A stretch of 64,000 nt of DNA, taken from positions 82,501-146,500 of the forward strand of contig JACEEZ010016087.1 in NCBI GenBank assembly GCA_016584305.1, read 5' to 3'. This DNA comes from Chionoecetes opilio. Its lineage: Eukaryota > Arthropoda > Malacostraca > Decapoda > Majidae. Position numbers and translations under genes: made by a program. Of the stretch, positions 36,030 to 47,302 are shown piece after piece (the stretch's first letter is position 1; each line of letters starts with the position of its first letter). The notes beneath the pieces are model-generated. The model did no database searches and had not been told where the DNA came from. It saw only the letters and a list, made by a program, of their open reading frames with translations.

Positions 36030-37639
36030 CCCTGACAGTTTCGGTGCCCTCAAGGTGCCCTCGTAGAACTGTGGGATATCTTCAAACGTGAAACTATCCA
36101 GACTGCCAAGGAATGCGCCCGGTGTCAAGTCGTGGTTTTGTGTCGACGTGACGCTGGAGAATATCGGGGAGACTCGCGCTGCCTGGCTTGCTAGGAACCA
36201 GGACATGTACAGGGCTCTGTGACGCAGGATAGAACCTTCCTGAGGAGAGACAAGGAGAGGTATATCTGGAGTCTTGCTGAGGATGTCGAGGGCCATTTGA
36301 ACACTAATGACATCCAACCCGCCTACCGAGCCCTGTTGAGGCTCCGTACCATGTCTCCATCGCGGGCGAGTGCTATCCGAACCGCAGATGGGCGCCTCAT
36401 TTCGGACATAGATGGGCAGATGGCTCGTTTGGCTGAGTACTTTGGACAGTTGTTTACGGTGGACTCTCCGATTGGGCATCTTCACACCATTGGATTACGG
36501 GCAGTGGATACCGATCCTCCTATTGACAAAACTGCACCCTCTCCTGACGAGGTCAGAGAGGCTGTGGCAAAGTTGAGGGGTGGAAAGGCAGCTGGTGTTT
36601 GTTGTATCAGTGAGGAGCTCCTCAAAGCTGGGGGTGAGGCCATGACCAGGGGGTTGCATGATGTCCTGACTGCCGTTTGGCAATCAGGTACCATTCCTCC
36701 TGACTAGAAAAGGGGGCCGGTCGTCCATATCTGGAAAGGGAAAGGGAACGTCAAGACTGCAACAGTTACCGCGGTATTACACTGCTCAGCGTGCCAGGTA
36801 AGGTGCTCGAACATATGTTGCTAACACGGTTCCGCAGTCATCTTCTGAAACATCATAAACCTCAGCAGTCTGGATTCACGCCTGGTAAGTCAACAACGGA
36901 CCGTATCCTAACGCTTCGTGTCCTGGTGGAACGCCTACGTGAGTTTCGACAGGAGATGCTTGCAGCCTATGTTGATCTCAAGAAGGCGTTTGACTCAGCG
37001 CATCGTTAGTCACTCTGGGATCTTCTCTGACTTCGCGGGAGTCCTGCAAGGAATATTGGTTTGATGACTGGTCTGTACACTGAGAGTTCTGTGAAGTGTG
37101 GGGAGGTGTATCCAGTTTTTGTTCCTGTGAATACAGAAGTGAGGCAAAGATGCGTCCCTGCCCCATCACTTTTCAACACTTGTATGGAATTGGTATTGGG
37201 CAAAGTTGTAGGTCAAATTGATTGTGGAGCATCCCTCGGCAATACCAAGATCACTGATCTTGTTTATGCCGATGATGCAGTAATCTTTGCTGAGTCGCTG
37301 GAGGTTCTGGTGATGGCTCTCGAGGCGCTGCACGAGGAGGCGCAGCCTTTGAGACGTGATCTCCTGCTCAAGACCAAGGTCCAGGTGTTTTGAGGCCTAC
37401 TAGATGAAACAGTACAATATGTTCATGCTTGCAGTATGGACATTGATATCTTGGAAAGTTGTACATACCTTTGTAGCGCAGTCCATAATGACGGCGGGTC
37501 ACGTCAAGAAATCTTACGTAGGATTGGCCTAGCCTACGGTGTAATGAATTCGCTCTACACCAGTATTTGGCGTTGTCGGTACCTGTGCAGAAAGACGTGT
37601 GGTCTTTCGTCCCGGCGTATGCTCCGAATGATTGATTGA
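36030..37639 (+). pseudogene. LINE copy A reverse transcriptase and C-terminus
   Basis: After LWDIFKRETIQTAKEC (36070) come RRDKERYIWSLAEDVEGHL, DGQMARLAEYFGQLF and GGKAAGVCCIS (36219-36707), then RT: GFTPGKSTTDRIL, AAYVDLKKAFDS, and the catalytic LVYADDAVIF near 37262. The C-terminal HDGGSRQEILRRIG region follows. A long stretch present in copies B and C (YGCETW to RDNPAW) is deleted near 37600, just before the final PRMI-like end and the GATTGATTGATTGA tail. Several frameshifts and stops. Confidence 0.75.
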
Positions 37640-37649
37640 TTGAAAATGT

Positions 37650-40000
37650 CAACTGCCTTCTCTTTCTTTTCTTGCTCCAGATGCATCAATTTAAAAGTTA
37701 ATTCCTTCAACACTGCTGAATTCTCTATCATCATTCCATCACATCTATCCAGCTCTACCTCAGATACCTCATCCTCTACCTCTGTGGTTGCCATTATTGA
37801 AATTACACAATTTGCCTGATAATGTTCGTCACTCTTTCCATTTATATCCCTCTCATGATATGGCTTCAGCATCTTGACATGACGCAGATGGTTTTATTTA
37901 CGCCTTCCTGGGGTTTTCACTATATAATTTTCATAACTGAACCTTTCCTCTATTTCCCCGAGACCACATAACCTGGTCTGCAAAGGATGACCTTGCAGAG
38001 GGAACAATACCAACACCTTGTCAACAGGCTGAATTTTTTTCTCACAGACCTTCCTATCATACCATCTCTGTATCTCATCTTGAGCCTCCATTAAATTTGT
38101 TGTGGCAATCTCCCTGGCCCTCATCAGTCTATTATTAAAATCAGACACATGCTCTAAAATATTTGGTTTATCCTCATGTTCTAATTACTTATCCTTCAAC
38201 ATTTTCATAGACCCATGCAACTCATGTCCATATACAAACTGAAATTGGCTGAACCCCCGTTGACTCTTGTACACTGTCCCTCACAGCAAGCAAAGCTAGT
38301 GGAACAGCATCATTCGAATCCACTTCCATTTCCTTACAATACATCTTCAAAGTATTTTTGAGATTCTGGTGAAATCTCTCCACAGAACCTTGTGACTGTG
38401 GGTGGTATGCATTAGAAAATGGTTGCCTAATATGCAAACACAACAGTATTTTCCTGAACATGCCAAATGCAAAATTACTCCCCTGATCAGACTTCCTGAT
38501 CAGGAGATGTTTGCAGCCTATGTTGATCTCAAGAAGGCGTTTGACTCAATGCATCGTGAGCCACTTTGGGATCTTCTGCAGCTTCGCGGGATTCCTGCAA
38601 AGACTATTGGGTTGCTGACTGGTCTGTAATCTGGGAGTGCGAGTGCTGTGAAGTGTGGGGTAGGTGTATCCAGCTTCTTTCCTGTTAATACAAGAGTGAG
38701 TCAAGGGTGCGTCCTTGCCCCATCACTTTTCACCACTTGTATGGACTCGATATTGGGCAAAGTTGTAGATCAAATTGATTGTGGAGCATCCCTCGGCAAC
38801 ACCAAGATCACTGATCTTGCTTTTGCCGATTATGCAGTAATCTTTGCTGTGTCGCTGGAGGTCCTGGTGATGGATCTCGAGGCGCTGCACGAGGAGGCAA
38901 AGCCTTTGGTACTTGAGGTCTCCCTGCTTAAGACCAAGGTCCAGGTGTTTGGAGGCTTACTAGATGGAACAGTACAGTCTGTTCATGCGTGCGGCGAGGA
39001 CATTGATATCTTGGAAAGTTTTACATACCTTGGTAGCGCAGTCCCTAATGACGGCGGGTCACGTCAAGAAGTCTTACGACGGATTGGCATAGGCTACGGT
39101 GTTATGGACTCGCTTAGCAGGAGTATTTGGCGTTGTCGGTACCTGTGCAGAGGACAAAGATCCGGATCTTCAAGTCGTTTGTGATCCCTGTCTTACTCTA
39201 TGGTTGTGAGACATGGACACTAAATAGCGACTTGATGAGACGAATCGATGCCTTTGGTAATAAGTGTCTTCGCAGAACCATGGGGTTTCGCTGGGATGAT
39301 TACGTGTCATATCAGCGATTACATTGTGAGACTGAATCAAGGCCTATTACCTGCATAGTCTGTCAGCGACAACCTCGGCTATATGGGCATGTGGCACGCA
39401 ATCCTGAAACCGATCCTTCCCATCGGGTTGCATTTGTAAGAGACAATCCTGCGTGGAGGAGGCCAAGGGGACGCCCACAAGGCTCGTGTCTAGGGCAAGT
39501 TGATGTTTCTTGTCGATTGCTGCTTGGTATGGGAAAGGAGCCTGCATGGGGACTCGCGCGTGGTGACCCCGAGAGTGGCGTCGTAGGGTGGGCGAGGCGA
39601 CACGTCCCCCAGCGTATGTCCCCAATGATTGATTGATTGATCAGACTGGATTATTTCTGGTAAGCCAACCTATGATAAAAATGTAACCAGTTCCATTACA
39701 ATGTTTTCAGCATGAATACTTCGCAAAGGTATCGTCTCGGGAAAGCTTGTCGGGACGCATATTATGGTTAGCAGATACTGATTTACTCCTCTAGTCCTTG
39801 TAAAGGACCCACACAATCAATCACATTTTTTTAAGGTTCATCCAACACAGGTATTGGTTTAAGAGGGGTTGGTTCAATATCTTGATTAGGTGTCCCCACC
39901 TTTTGACATATAACACAAGTCCTGCTAAATTGTGTTACATCTCTCTTTGCACCAGGCCATTAGAAATGAGACATCATTGTCTTCAATGTTTTTCTCACCC
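37650..40000 (-). pseudogene. Gypsy C integrase, split by LINE copy B
   Basis: From 40000 down: H2C2 zinc-finger remnants, then IDCVGPLQGL near 39800 (first Asp) and VGLPEIIQSDQ at 39650. After LINE copy B comes SDQGSNFAFG, then HPQSQGSVERFHQNLK (38461-38222, with the catalytic Glu kept), VLLFP-like VLVLFPLQGH (38148-37894) and HVKMLKPYHERD with an acidic linker (37872-37650). The codon of the second catalytic Asp lies in the 10-bp target duplication and so occurs twice. Several frameshifts. Confidence 0.75.
38494..39637 (+). mobile_element. RTE-like LINE copy B, with target duplication
   Basis: 5'-truncated copy flanked by TGATCAGACT at 38484-38493 and 39638-39647. The coding frames are 38402-38629, 38648-39184 and 39127-39636. 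They include AAYVDLKKAFDS, and the RT catalytic box reads FADY where copies A and C have YADD or FADD (38822-38833). The 3' end is CCCCAATGATTGATTGAT with no 3' UTR. Confidence 0.85.
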
Positions 40001-40370
40001 CAAAGTGTCCTGCCAAACTTTTTTCATGTGCTATCTCCATTACCTTCTTTTAGTATTTCCCAGGAACAACTATATGTTTCTTTAACATCCAATGATCTGA
40101 TGCTGGAGCATCAGTAGGTCTACACTCCTCATTGATATACCTCCTCGTACACAAAATCCTAAGTATTCATCATCAGGCTCTCCTTCCTTTTTTACCTTGT
40201 TCCCCCGGTATGAAGGTATTCCACAATACCTTCATATGCTCATCAGACATTTGTTAATATATTAACTCATTCCTGTCCTCAACAAAGTCTGGCTGGCACT
40301 CCTCCACCTTGTACTCAACTTTATTTTCATCACTCACATTATCACATTATCACAAAATCATTGATCATAT

Positions 40371-41120
40371 TTACATTATCAAATATAGAACACAAAGCAT
40401 ATCATCCTCATCCTCATCACATACATTAACACTCCCTTGTTTTTCTTTCAGAGCCCTCGTTCGTGTCACCACACAGGCTGGGAAACTTTTCTTCACCGTA
40501 CCATCAATCTCCCCATTTGAGTCAGGAATTAACCTTGAATCAACTTTGATTTCCTCATCCATCAGAGGGTTATCAATCATTTCAAGTTTGAGTATTTTAC
40601 CCAAATAATGAGCTGCATGGCTAGTGCAGAAAGTGCATGTCTACACCATCAATAGGCAACTCCTCACTTACTCTCACCTTTACCCTTTCAGTTAGAAGTC
40701 CGTATTCCAACCACACATAATGAATGTGGACAGACATTCCTCTAGCCACACACCTCTAAGGTTACCTACCCTTCTCACTAGTGTAAGATTCCTCAGTCCA
40801 CTCTAATGCACTTTTAATGGCTATACTTAGGTTGGCCGCTGTGTCACTCAGGATCGCAATTTATCTATTTGGACACTCCTCAATCCTTATTTTTCCTCTC
40901 TGAATGTATGGCTCAAATTTGGTTGTAGTCTTCTCCCTGAGTTTCGAGCTCCTTCCCCCCAGTGACTCTTCTCCATGGTCGTTCCCCGACACCATTAACG
41001 CAGCTGATTTCTGCTTGACCTTACACTGGACGCTGCCATGGCCCACTTCTCCACCACAGCCAAAATATTTGATAGGTGGCCTCTGCCAACCTCCTGTCCT
41101 GATAGGATATCCCTCCCACT
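40371..41120 (-). pseudogene. Gypsy C zinc knuckle and protease region
   Basis: A zinc-knuckle-like GCGGEVGHGSVQC near 41070 lacks its first Cys. Downstream on the minus strand, ILSDTAANLSIAI near 40855 resembles the D-T-G/A protease site. The frame 40604-40371 holds SRLIPDSNGEIDG and CVVTRTRALKEKQ, typical of the protease-integrase interval of the same element type. Confidence 0.6.
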
Positions 41121-41159
41121 GTGAGTGTGGTGTCCGCTCCCGACTGTTCTGATCTGACT

Positions 41160-42700
41160 GTTACTCATACTGTATAGTGATGTGAGTAGCCATACATGTG
41201 TGGTACGCTGGTACTTAGGATACCTTATATTACTTTTATTATTATTTTATGAATATAGTGGCTGACTTAGTATTTCTCCCAAAATGACCATGGTTTATTT
41301 AATAAATATTGTACCTCTCTTTATTAGCATAATCAATGTTATAATATGTTCCATAAGTGGCGCAGAGTTTGTCTGCAACGGCCAGCCTCCATCACATCTT
41401 TATCTCACATATAGAAATTTCATATATCATATCAGGATATTTATCTGATTCGTGAAATGTTCCATTAGCATCAGCTGTGTTAACTCTTCCACTGATTCTA
41501 CATCATCAGATATTATCCACCTATCACATTTCATGGAACATTCCCTGGCCATTTCCAAATATGTCATGTTTGGTAATTTCTTACAACTCAGAATCTAATA
41601 TACTGCTACACCCGCGGAGAAATGTCCGTCTGTCTGTGTGTATTTGTGAGGTTAAGGGGATTAGTGGGGGCCCTTGGGGGCTTGAGGAGCCTCATCCCAG
41701 AAGTAATCAGTTGTGTTAATGTGTAGTCGATTTGTGTGAACTGTATGAATGTAGTGGAGGTCATTTGTGTATGAGGGATACGAGTAGGTGTGTAAGTTGT
41801 TCAGATGAGACTGTGTGGTGTGCTTGAAAGTATGTGTGGGAAGGGTGACGAATGGTTGAAGGTTGTTTCTGATGTCGCGTCAAGGCAGCATTGGGCGGGT
41901 AGTGACCTTGGAGAGAAAAGCGGGTTGAGGAGAGCGGTGTGGGAGAGAGGTGAGAGGTACGAGAGAGGAAGGACTGTCCTTGGAACGCCGCTGCTCAGCT
42001 TTGCCTCTAAGGGCACAAGGATTTATTACACCACGCGCCTGTCCTTTGTGATCTGCCCATGGATTAAGGAGTGTGTCAGCGCCTCGCATTAAGTCAGTAC
42101 GCGTGTGTGTGTGCAATCTCGCGTAGCCTCCAGTGTGTGTTAGAAACAACAATTTAGACAGTGTATAGCATGTGAGTCTCTCTTCACCATCATCAGTACA
42201 GTGTAATGTGACCTCCGCCAATAAATTAGACAGTGAAATACAGTGTTTTCAGTGTTCCTTCCTCTGGTGTTGATAAAGGTGCCATCAGCGGTGAGATAAG
42301 CCTCATGTATTTTCTGCCGAACCTCCGTCAGTAGTAAAGTGTTTACGTGAGGCGCCCTTGGTGTGATAAGAAAGGTGAGTGCCCTGCGTAACAATACTAT
42401 AGGAGTAGCTGTGTGTCTGTCTGTCTGTCTGTCTGTTTTGGGATAACCGAAACTGTAAATTCAATTTTGATGAGAGTAGGCTAAACAACTCTCAAATAAA
42501 TCGTAGGTGGTAAGCGGCTTGGTTCCATGTCGATTGAATAATTTGAAGGGGGGTTTTTGGGGCTAAAAATACTTTAAAAGTATTATATTACAGGAAGTAA
42601 TTCTGCGGTAGCGCTTTGCCGTATATTACTCCGTAGACTCATGGACTTACCGTTTGATGTTTGATGTTTGATGTTTGAAGAATTTCGTCAGTTATCGACG
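41160..42700. other. Mostly unassigned, interrupting gypsy C gag
   Basis: No gene recognised. Holds a (CTGT)n tract at 42412-42436 and TTTGATG repeats at 42653-42680. Plus and minus frames at 41805-42221 have no family motif. Confidence 0.4.
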
Positions 42701-42714
42701 CAGCTGAGATGGAT

Positions 42715-42970
42715 CTCCGCTGTAACCAGACAGCTCTCTCACAGACTACCCCTAGAGAGCTGTTTGCTAGTGCTTATAGTGTTGGCCGAAGCCAGCACCC
42801 CGGGAGGCCGGTTACAAATCCCCGGCTAACATCCGGTACCCATTCACTGCTGGGTGGACAGGGGCTCGGGTTTTAAGGAAACAGCCCAACTGTTTCCGCT
42901 CCGCCCGGGAATCGAACCCGGGACTTCTCGGTTGTGAACCGAGCGTGCTACCCTTACACTACGGAGTACC
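42715..42970 (-). mobile_element. tRNA-Val-like SINE, copy 4 (best preserved)
   Basis: On the minus strand, ACTCCGTAGTGTA starts at 42968, with an A-box region, anticodon stem CTCGG/CCGAG around TTCACAA (anticodon CAC), and B box GGGTTCGATTCCC. The arms CTCCG and CGGAG form the acceptor. The SINE body (CCGAGCCCCTGTCCACCC, GGTACCGGATGTTAGCC) follows. A true tRNA-Val gene would not carry this body, which is shared by all four copies. Confidence 0.8.
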
Positions 42971-43035
42971 GGAGTTTGTGTGCATGTCAATCATAGTATT
43001 GTGATTCGTCCACATTACCTCCGGACCTCCCGGTC

Positions 43036-43038
<3 letters not shown>

Positions 43039-43084
<46 letters not shown>

Positions 43085-43172
43085 TGTGGCATGTATGCAT
43101 GAGTGTGTGTGTGTGTGTGTGCATGTGTGTGTGCGTGCGTGCGTGCGTGCGTGTATGTGCGTGTGTGTGTGG

Positions 43173-43205
<33 letters not shown>
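43039..43205 (+). repeat. (GT)n microsatellite with GCGT interruptions
   Basis: A GT-rich run with (GTGC)n near 43132-43152. Both-strand Cys-Val and Thr-His frames are artefacts. Confidence 0.96.
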
Positions 43206-43207
<2 letters not shown>

Positions 43208-43439
43208 TGGGGTCGATATTCTAATATACTCCACGGAAGGCCAACTCTACATCAACCTGTCAAGGGTTGGCTGTGCTGATGCCTTCGAAGTGTTGGCGCC
43301 CCGTGGAGTCACACGAAACGTGGTCTACCCCGAGGCACTTTGACTAGTGACCAACGACAGTAACAACACTATTGTAGTTAGCACTCACATTGTTGTCTAA
43401 TATATACTACTACTACAAACATCAATACATGGGTCCGAG

Positions 43440-44110
43440 GGGCCAACAAACACTTGTTTTCTTCTATAAACCTCAGGATCCCTGCCTGTTTCCCTGGATC
43501 CCTGCCCTGCCAGGAACCTGCAAAGTTTTCAAAACAGCTTCCTTCACTGATTTATAACACTTGGATTCGTCAAGAGTTTGCAATTAAAGATCTCACTGCT
43601 TTACCCTTGGCTTGTACCAAAAGTGCCCAATCCTACTCTTTCCAGTTTTGCATTGCTGCTATTTTATCAAATTGCAAAAAAAAATTCTTAGCTCCACTCT
43701 CCGTGAACTCTGGGATATAATGCACCCTACCATCCACACCCTTCACTACACTCTCTGCACTACCTCCAGCCCCAATACCCATTTTTCATCTTAATCTCCT
43801 TCATTGCCTGAACCCGATTTATCTCTTCTTATATCTCTACTTCTGCTTTATACCTCATCTTACATTTATATTTTTACAAAGCAAAAGTCTCACTCCCTGA
43901 CAACACCTTCTCTTCAGGCACACAAGTCTCACCATCATCTTCATCTTCATCCACAGGTAGCACACCTTTATTTGCATGATCAGCTACCAACTCCAGTTGC
44001 TTTTCCCCTTTTTAACTGAAGCTTTAGAGGCATATCATGTCTTGCTGCAATGTGGTCCAATTCCTCATTAGTACAATTAAATAGTACACTGATATTGATA
44101 ACGCAACTCA
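43440..44110 (-). pseudogene. Gypsy C gag
   Basis: Minus-strand frames from about 44100: NCTNEELDHIAARHDMPLK, KGKATGVG, then HYIPEFTESGAKNFFLQFDK, IAAMQNWK, DWALLVQAKGKAV and SVKEAVLKTLQVPG. This matches the capsid-like core of Gag in gypsy elements of the Gmr1-like kind. Stops and frame changes are frequent. It lies upstream of the knuckle and protease relics, as expected. Confidence 0.65.
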
Positions 44111-44369
44111 AGTGTTTTCAAAAACTTTTGTCAGACTTGAAAGATTACACCACAAAATGTATACGTATAAACACACACCACTATAGTACTTAAACATATA
44201 TATGACAGGTACAAAATGCAAAATAATATGCCTCACCTAGGTAAAAAAAAAAAATAATAATTCCTCACCTGAGTGTGAGCACGAGGTAGCACTATTGACC
44301 AGGAAAAACACAGTAGGCTACATCTGTTACACCATGGGAAATAGATATCCTGGTCAGCAATACGACATG

Positions 44370-46177
44370 ACCTACAGGGCCTATACGACAGGGCCTACCG
44401 AGCCCTGTAGAAGCTCCGTTCCAATCTCCTTCTCGGGCGAGTGCTATTCGAGCAGTAGATGGACGCCTTGTGTCGGACATGGATGGGCAGATGGCTCGTT
44501 AGGCTGAGTACTTTGGGCAGTTGTTCACGGTGGACCCTCCAACTGAGCAGCTTCACACCACTGGATTACAGTGGATGTGGATACAGGCAGTGGATGCCGA
44601 TCCTCCCATTGACGAAACCGCACCCTCTCTTGACGAAGGCAGAGAGGCTGTAGCTAAGTTGAAGGGTGGAAAGGCAGCTGGTGTTTGTAATATCAGTGCG
44701 GAGCTCCTCAAAGCTGGGAGTGAGGTCATGATCCGCGGGTTGCATGCTGTCCTGACTGCCGTGTGGCAATCAGGTACCATTCCTCCTGACTGGAAAAGGG
44801 GGCTGGTCGTCCCTATCTGGAAAGGGAAGGGGGACCGTCAGGACTGCAACAATTACCGCGGTATTCACTGCTCAGCGTGCCAGGCAAGGTGCTTGCCCAT
44901 CTATTGCTGACACGGATCAGCAGTCATCTGCTGAAGCATCAGAGACCTCAGCAGTCTGGGTTCACGCCTGGTAAGTCAACAACGGACCGTATCCTAGCGC
45001 TTCGTGTCCTGGTGGAACGCCGACGTGAGTTTCGACAGGGGATGCTTGCAGCCTATGTTGATCTCAAGAAGGCGTTTGACTCAGTGCATCGTGAGTCACT
45101 TTGGGATCTTCTGCGACTTCGCGGGATTCCTGCAAGGACTATTGATTTGATAACCGGTCTGTATTCTGGGACTGAGAGTACTGTGAAGTGTGGGGCAGGT
45201 GTATCCAGTTTCTTTCCTGTTAATACAGGAGTGAGGAAAAGGGTGCGTCCTTGCCCCATCACTTTTCAACGTTTGTATGGACTGGGTATTGGACAAGGTT
45301 GTAGATCAAAGTGATTGTGGAGCATCCGTCGGCAACACCAAGATCACTGATCTTGTTTTTGCCGATGATGCAGTAATCTTTGCTGAGTCGCTGGAGGTCC
45401 TGATGATGGCTCTCGAGGCGCTGCACGAGGAGGCAAAGCCTCTGAAACTTGAGGTCTCCTGGCTTAAGACCAAGGTCCAGGTGTTTGGAGATTTACAAGA
45501 TGAAGCAGTACAGTCTGTTCATGCGTGCGACAAGGACATTGAGATCTTGGAAAGTTTTACATACCTTGGTAGCGCAGTCCATAATGACGGCGGGTCACGT
45601 CAAGAAGTCTTACGGCGGATTGGCATAGCCCACGGTGTTATGGACTCGCTCAGCGGGAGTATATGGCGTTGTCGGTACCTGTGCAGGAGGACAAAGATCC
45701 GGATCTTCAAGTCGCTTGTGATCCCTGTCTTACTCTATGGTTGTGAGACATGGACACTAAATAGTGACTTGAAGAGACGAATCAATGCCTTTGGTAATAA
45801 GTGTCTTCGCAGAATAATGGGGTATCGCTGGGATGATTACGTGTCAAATCAGCGATTGCACCGTGAGACTGAATCGAGGCCTATTACCTGCATAGTCCGT
45901 CAGCGCCAACTTCGGCTATATGGGCATGTGGCACGCTACCCTGAAACCGATCCTTCCCATCGGGCTGTATCTGTAAGAGACAATCCGGCGTGGAGGAGGC
46001 CAAGGGGGTGCCCACAAGGCTCGTGGCTGGGGCAGGTTGATGTTTCTTGTCGAGAGCTGCTTGGTATGGGAAAGGAGCCTGCATGGAGACTCACGCGTGG
46101 TGACCCCCGGGAGTGGCGTCGTAGGGTTGGCGAGGCGACACGGCCCCCGGCGCATGCCCCCAATGATTGATTGATTG
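44370..46177 (+). mobile_element. RTE-like LINE copy C, with 11-bp target duplication
   Basis: AATACGACATG flanks the insertion at 44359-44369 and 46178-46188. The copy is 5'-truncated within the region before RT and ends CCCCCAATGATTGATTG right after the coding end. Confidence 0.9.
44393..46168 (+). pseudogene. LINE copy C reverse transcriptase ORF, frameshifted
   Basis: Frames 44521-44910, 44877-45314 and 45277-46170 together give GGKAAGVCNIS, DWKRGLVVPIWKGKGDR, GFTPGKSTTDRIL, AAYVDLKKAFDS and the intact catalytic LVFADDAVIFAE (near 45355). The C-terminal region contains FTYLGSAVHNDGG, PVLLYGCETWTL, CLRRIMGYRW, LRLYGHVAR and RDNPAWRRPRG. Single-base indels lie near 44870 and 45240-45290. 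It is the most complete C-terminus in the window. Confidence 0.8.
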
Positions 46178-47012
46178 AATACGACATGGGAACAGATCGC
46201 TCTTTACACCAATACGAAATAGGAAATATATCCCTTTACGCCAATATACCATGGGAAATATATCCCTTTACGCCAATATACCATGGGAAACAGAACCCGG
46301 ACAGCCCCCCATTCATATGTCTCGACCCCAGTTCCTTCACATTAGACAGGAAATTCTGGAAGTAATGTGTTAGGTTAATAGCTAGGTAATGATATATAAT
46401 ATTCTCCATTTAACTAAATACACTACCCTTGACAATACCAGACACGTATCTTACTTCAGGCTATTCTCCTGAAGTGTACCAATAATCCACAACAACAAAC
46501 TCTCCTTACCTTGCTCTCAGGTTATGGAAAACACAGCTTTACAGCCTTAGCTATATTAGGCTAATTATAATACATCACGTAATGATTGCTATACAATAAT
46601 CATCCACCCAACATCTCCACATAAAACTTCCACAAGTCACCAACCTCCACAACACAAAATACTCTTGCCTCCCACACACAATATGGTCGTTGTTGCTTAT
46701 CTTGGCGAAACACAGCCGCCACTTCTTCACCACACAACTCCATTAACTCTGTACCAACACCCGTTACATACCTTCACAACACTCCACAACGTCATTCCCA
46801 ACACAGTTACACAAACATTTTACTTCTACTGTACCCATAATCTTCGCCTCCAAAATCCCCCAATAACATCCATTCCACTGTTCTCTCTGCCGTCTCTCTC
46901 AGCAGTTCTCTCTGTCTACCATCTATGTCTCTCTCCACGCGAAAACAACACCGCGTCCCTACCTTTACCCTCACACACTCCCGATAACTAGTTGCTCCAT
47001 TTCCTCTCGCCA
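46030..47012 (+). repeat. Inverted duplication, left arm (LINE copy C end plus R1)
   Basis: 983 bp. It pairs with 47777-48759 so that paired positions sum to 94789. Arms are almost identical; one difference seen (T/C near 46870). It contains the last ~150 bp of LINE copy C, its target duplication, the 31-bp repeats and R1 (46316-47012). The outer end lies inside LINE sequence, and the inner end coincides with the jockey poly(A) junction. Confidence 0.95.
46190..46290 (+). repeat. Short tandem repeat, ~31-bp unit
   Basis: ATATCCCTTTACGCCAATAT and CCATGGGAAA recur at a 31-bp spacing, about 2.5 copies. The same phrase also precedes LINE copy C at 44331-44350. Confidence 0.75.
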
Positions 47013-47088
47013 TTTTTTTCTTTTTTTTATTTTTTTTTTACATCACAAAGATGTAATGTATGGCCAAGGGCACAACAAAAATGAGTAA

Positions 47089-47271
47089 TGTAGTAAACCA
47101 GTTAGGCGTTCAGTAGTGTTCGAATACTGTTCGTGATTATACGAACTTACGAGCTTAGGGAATGAGCTTAGAGGAGTAGTTCAGCCCCAGCCACCTAGCT
47201 GTGTACACGGCCTCAATATACGCATGGACTTTCCCTATTGTGTCCTTCCCCTGAAACCTGAGTTACAACAG
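47089..47271 (+). repeat. Gypsy D 5' LTR, 183 bp
   Basis: Starts TGTAGTAAACC and ends GAGTTACAACAG. It differs from the 3' LTR at 3 positions by eye (about 98% identity). GTAA (47085-47088) precedes it and GTAA (53217-53220) follows the 3' LTR. A primer-binding-like TGGCGACGAGG follows directly. Confidence 0.9.
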
Positions 47272-47302
47272 TGGCGACGAGGATAATCTACGATACTGAG
47301 CC

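Larger units (their letters stand above)
30905..37639 (+). mobile_element. RTE-like LINE copy A, split by gypsy B
   Basis: The endonuclease part lies at 30914-31264 and the rest at about 36030-37639, with gypsy B (31409-36015) in between. The 3' end is the coding end followed at once by (ATTG)n-like GATTGATTGATTGA. It sits in gypsy C between the integrase linker and RT, where about 100 codons of gypsy sequence are missing, so a deletion accompanied or followed the insertion. No target duplication was seen. Confidence 0.7.
29350..44110 (-). mobile_element. Gypsy C: nested Ty3/gypsy element, order gag-PR-IN-RT-RH
   Basis: Minus-strand pieces, in 5' to 3' order: gag (44110-43440), zinc knuckle and protease (about 41120-40840), integrase (40000-37650), and RT-RNase H (30902-29350). 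The integrase C-terminal segment (HVKMLKPYHERD) is followed by a linker typical of the sequence just before RT in Gmr1-type elements. The element is opened by LINE copies A and B, gypsy B, two SINEs and microsatellites. LTRs could not be defined. Confidence 0.65.

Noticed and set aside
42900..42970. Possible functional tRNA-Val(CAC) gene
   Set aside because: The same head is joined to the same non-tRNA body in three other copies, which identifies a SINE. The first acceptor pair is mismatched.
46171..46365. 64-residue ORF present twice as exact duplicates (also 48424-48618)
   Set aside because: The duplication is explained by the inverted repeat arms; the frame covers a 31-bp tandem repeat and R1.
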